DNA of 64,000 nucleotides. Origin: Rhodococcus sp. IEGM 1409 (GTDB taxonomy: Bacteria > Actinomycetota > Actinomycetes > Mycobacteriales > Mycobacteriaceae). The translations under genes and the position numbers were made by a program. The notes beneath the pieces were generated by a model that did no database searches, had not been told where the DNA came from, and saw nothing but the letters and a program-made list of their open reading frames with translations. Positions 62,191 to 64,000 of the stretch are shown here, piece after piece. Where the stretch lies: positions 223,952 to 287,951 of the forward strand of contig NZ_JASHKN010000009.1 in assembly GCF_030056735.1 (NCBI RefSeq), written 5' to 3'. Within the stretch, counting starts at the first letter, position 1, and each line of letters opens with the position of its first letter.

Positions 62191-63630
62191 TCACGTGAGC
62201 TGCGCCACGGGCTCTTCCCTTTCGTCATCTGACGCATTCGCCCCCGGCGTTGCGTTCGGTCGCTGTCCGGACTTCGGCCTGTTCAGCTCGGGGTTCCAGG
62301 ACCCGACGAACTGGCAGAGGTGGTACATCACGATCACGACGATGGTTCCGAGCGCGATACCTCCGAGCGAGAACGTGTCACTGAACTTCAGAGCCGTGTC
62401 ACCGATACCGATGATCAGGCCGGCCGCAATAGGCATCAGATTGAGCGGATTCCCGAAGTCGACACCGTTCTCTTTCCAGATCTTGGCGCCGAGCAAACCG
62501 ATCATGCCGAACAGAACCACCAGAATTCCGCCGAGAACGCCGCCGGGAGTCGCCGCCATGACTGCTCCGAACTTGGGCGAGAAGCCGAGCAGGATCGCGA
62601 TGAAACCCGCGATCACGTACGCGGCGGTCGAGTACACCCGGGTCGCTGCCATGACACCGATGTTCTCGGCATGTGTCGTCGTGGGGGAGCCGCCTACCGC
62701 GCTGGCGATGGCGGTAGCAAAACCGTCACCGGCAATTGCGCGTCCGATGTACGGGTCGAGATCGTCGCCCGTGATCTCGGCGACCGCCTTGACGTGTCCG
62801 GCGTTTTCCGCGACCAGTGCGATGACACCGGGAAGAACGAGAACGATGAACGTGAGGCTGAACGAGGGAGCGTGAATACCGACGATTCCGTTGGCTTCGT
62901 CCGAGAACGGCGGCAACCCGAACCACGACGCCGAGTGCACCGAATCCCAGTTGACACGAAAGTGCTCGGTGGGTGCTCCGCTACCGCCGGCGGACGTGAT
63001 CGGACCGGAGACCCGGTCGAGGACCCACGAGAAGATGTAGCCGAGAACCAGCGCGACAAGAATGGCGATACGTCCCAAGAAGCCGCGTAGCGCAACACTC
63101 ATCACGATCAACGCAACCATCACGATCAGTGCCACCCACTGGTCCTGCGGCCAGTACAGCCCCGCGACAACTGGAGCCAGGTTGAATCCGATCAACATCA
63201 CCACTGCGCCGGTGACCACCGGCGGTAGCGCTTTACTGATGACGCCACCGCCCAGAAAGTGGATGGCGACGCCGACAAATCCCAGAACCAGCCCCGACAC
63301 CAGAATCGCGCCGGTCACTTCCGCCGTCGTTCCGCCCTGGGCGCGAATGGCTGCGACACCACCGACAAACGCCGCCGACGTACCGAGGTAACTGGGGACG
63401 CGTCCTTTGACCACCAGCAGGAAGAAGAGCGTACAAAAGCCCGACATCATCACGGCAAGTTGAGGATTGAGACCCATGATGATCGGGAAGACGAACGTCG
63501 CGCCGAACATCGACACGACATGTTGGCCGCCCAATCCGATGGTCCTCATCCAACTGAGCCGCTCGCCCGGCGCTACCACTTCACCGGTTCCGATGTTCTT
63601 GCCATCTCCGTGCAACGTCCAGATCGGCAT
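62191..63630 (-). CDS. NCS2 uracil/xanthine-type permease
   Basis: The 479-residue permease has about 14 hydrophobic segments and NCS2 signatures (PPVVTGAVVMLIG, LVAENAGHVKAVAEITGDD, GGSPTTTHAENIGVMAATRVYS). The last resembles UraA/RutG more than purine-specific PucJ types. It imports a nucleobase-like heterocycle by proton symport. ATG 63630 has GAAAGG 8 bases upstream; a start at 63744 would add 38 residues with no family match. First gene of the Mo-hydroxylase unit. Confidence 0.9.
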   Translation of the reverse strand: MPIWTLHGDGKNIGTGEVVAPGERLSWMRTIGLGGQHVVSMFGATFVFPIIMGLNPQLAVMMSGFCTLFFLLVVKGRVPSYLGTSAAFVGGVAAIRAQGGTTAEVTGAILVSGLVLGFVGVAIHFLGGGVISKALPPVVTGAVVMLIGFNLAPVVAGLYWPQDQWVALIVMVALIVMSVALRGFLGRIAILVALVLGYIFSWVLDRVSGPITSAGGSGAPTEHFRVNWDSVHSASWFGLPPFSDEANGIVGIHAPSFSLTFIVLVLPGVIALVAENAGHVKAVAEITGDDLDPYIGRAIAGDGFATAIASAVGGSPTTTHAENIGVMAATRVYSTAAYVIAGFIAILLGFSPKFGAVMAATPGGVLGGILVVLFGMIGLLGAKIWKENGVDFGNPLNLMPIAAGLIIGIGDTALKFSDTFSLGGIALGTIVVIVMYHLCQFVGSWNPELNRPKSGQRPNATPGANASDDEREEPVAQLT

Positions 63631-63922
63631 GACGAGACCTTTCGCGAGGAAGGAAGGTGTTCGAAATGCTTTGTGCCCCAGCTCACAAACACCGTGTCTG
63701 GAGTGAAACGCTAATACAGCGGCAAGTTCTGGACGTGATGACAATCTGCCAGAACCCGCTCACCGAGATTGGCAACAATGGTGACAGATGATGCGGGCAG
63801 GGGTCATCGTCAGTGATGGAGACAGTTTCGACCGAAATGGGGGCCGCGTGACGAAGGGCCCCAACATTTTCTTCGGCTTAATGGTTCCGTAACACGATGT
63901 CTGTCAACGGAAGACGACTCTC
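63631..63922. other. Upstream region of the permease operon
   Basis: No gene is visible. TTTGTG-CCCCAGCT-CACAAA (63670-63689) is an inverted repeat 40 bases before the permease start and may be an operator. GGGGCC (63840-63845) and GGCCCC (63857-63862) can form a short stem that may terminate the aminotransferase-like gene to the right. Confidence 0.35.
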
Positions 63923-64000
63923 CTAGCCGAGGGCTGCGAGGATCGCCGCTGCCATCTCCGCGACCTGATCATCGGTCATCACAAACGTCGGCGAAATCTG
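63923..64000 (-). CDS. C-terminal end of a probable class III aminotransferase (partial)
   Basis: The last 25 codons of a minus-strand gene are in the window, ending at TAG 63923-63925. The translation (QISPTFVMTDDQVAEMAAAI then LAALG) resembles the C-terminus of class III pyridoxal-phosphate aminotransferases of the omega-amino acid type. The identification rests on a short tail. Confidence 0.5.
   Translation of the reverse strand, partial: QISPTFVMTDDQVAEMAAAILAALG

Overview
The window is chromosomal DNA of a high-GC mycolic-acid actinobacterium, most likely a Rhodococcus close to R. erythropolis/R. qingshengii. Evidence: GC-rich codons, frequent GTG and TTG starts, ATGA-coupled operons, and gene order. 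The backbone rpsF-ssb-rpsR-rplI-dnaB plus ponA, a GT87 membrane protein, a DUF5318 protein, a DUF1707 protein, a PadR regulator and ino1 matches the Mycobacterium tuberculosis Rv0046c-Rv0058 neighbourhood, which lies near oriC. No tRNA, rRNA, CRISPR array or IS element was seen. The species is inferred.

Layout. 1-867: AT-richer, apparently gene-poor DNA. 868-5701 (-): dnaB carrying an in-frame class 3 intein with homing endonuclease, then the rpsF operon; the gap between them holds a cluster of DnaA-box-like 9-mers. 5912-7851 (+): GT87 mannosyltransferase-like and GNAT genes. 7869-15713 (-): a five-gene ketone-carboxylase-type cluster with two HyuA-like subunits, a HyuB-like subunit, a small zinc-ribbon subunit and an unrecognised protein; a divergent GAF/Fis activator follows (15935-17716). 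17792-26948: ponA region, three tandem DUF1707 paralogues, and PadR-ino1. 27184-35228: 2OG-Fe(II) oxygenase, FadH-like reductase, MocR regulator with divergent PNPOx-like gene, SOS-box-linked DUF222/HNH protein, and NfeD-stomatin pair.

35347-44047: an IclR regulator and a divergent, tightly coupled operon with a sulfonate-type ABC importer, a DszB-like desulfinase that keeps the Cys-His-Arg triad, two SsuD-family flavin monooxygenases, a class II aldolase and a cytosolic SBP-like protein. This looks like a complete organosulfur uptake and desulfurisation module. 44275-45525: a retron-type reverse transcriptase with a long N-terminal extension, preceded by about 225 bases rich in small hairpins that may encode its ncRNA.

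45536-51144: IclR, α/β-hydrolase and RidA genes divergent from a second NMT1/THI5-type ABC importer with a near-consensus promoter. 51169-64000: a YdcF-like membrane protein (+), then on the minus strand an uracil/xanthine-type permease, a three-subunit molybdenum hydroxylase with CoxG, an ATP-dependent hydantoinase pair (HyuA/HyuB) and an NmrA-like reductase. That block is probably an N-heterocycle uptake, hydroxylation and ring-opening route. The window ends inside the 3' end of a probable class III aminotransferase gene.

The strongest candidates for something undescribed are the retron-like RT with its structured leader, the DszB/SsuD operon, the five-gene carboxylase, and the class 3 DnaB intein with a double zinc-finger insert.
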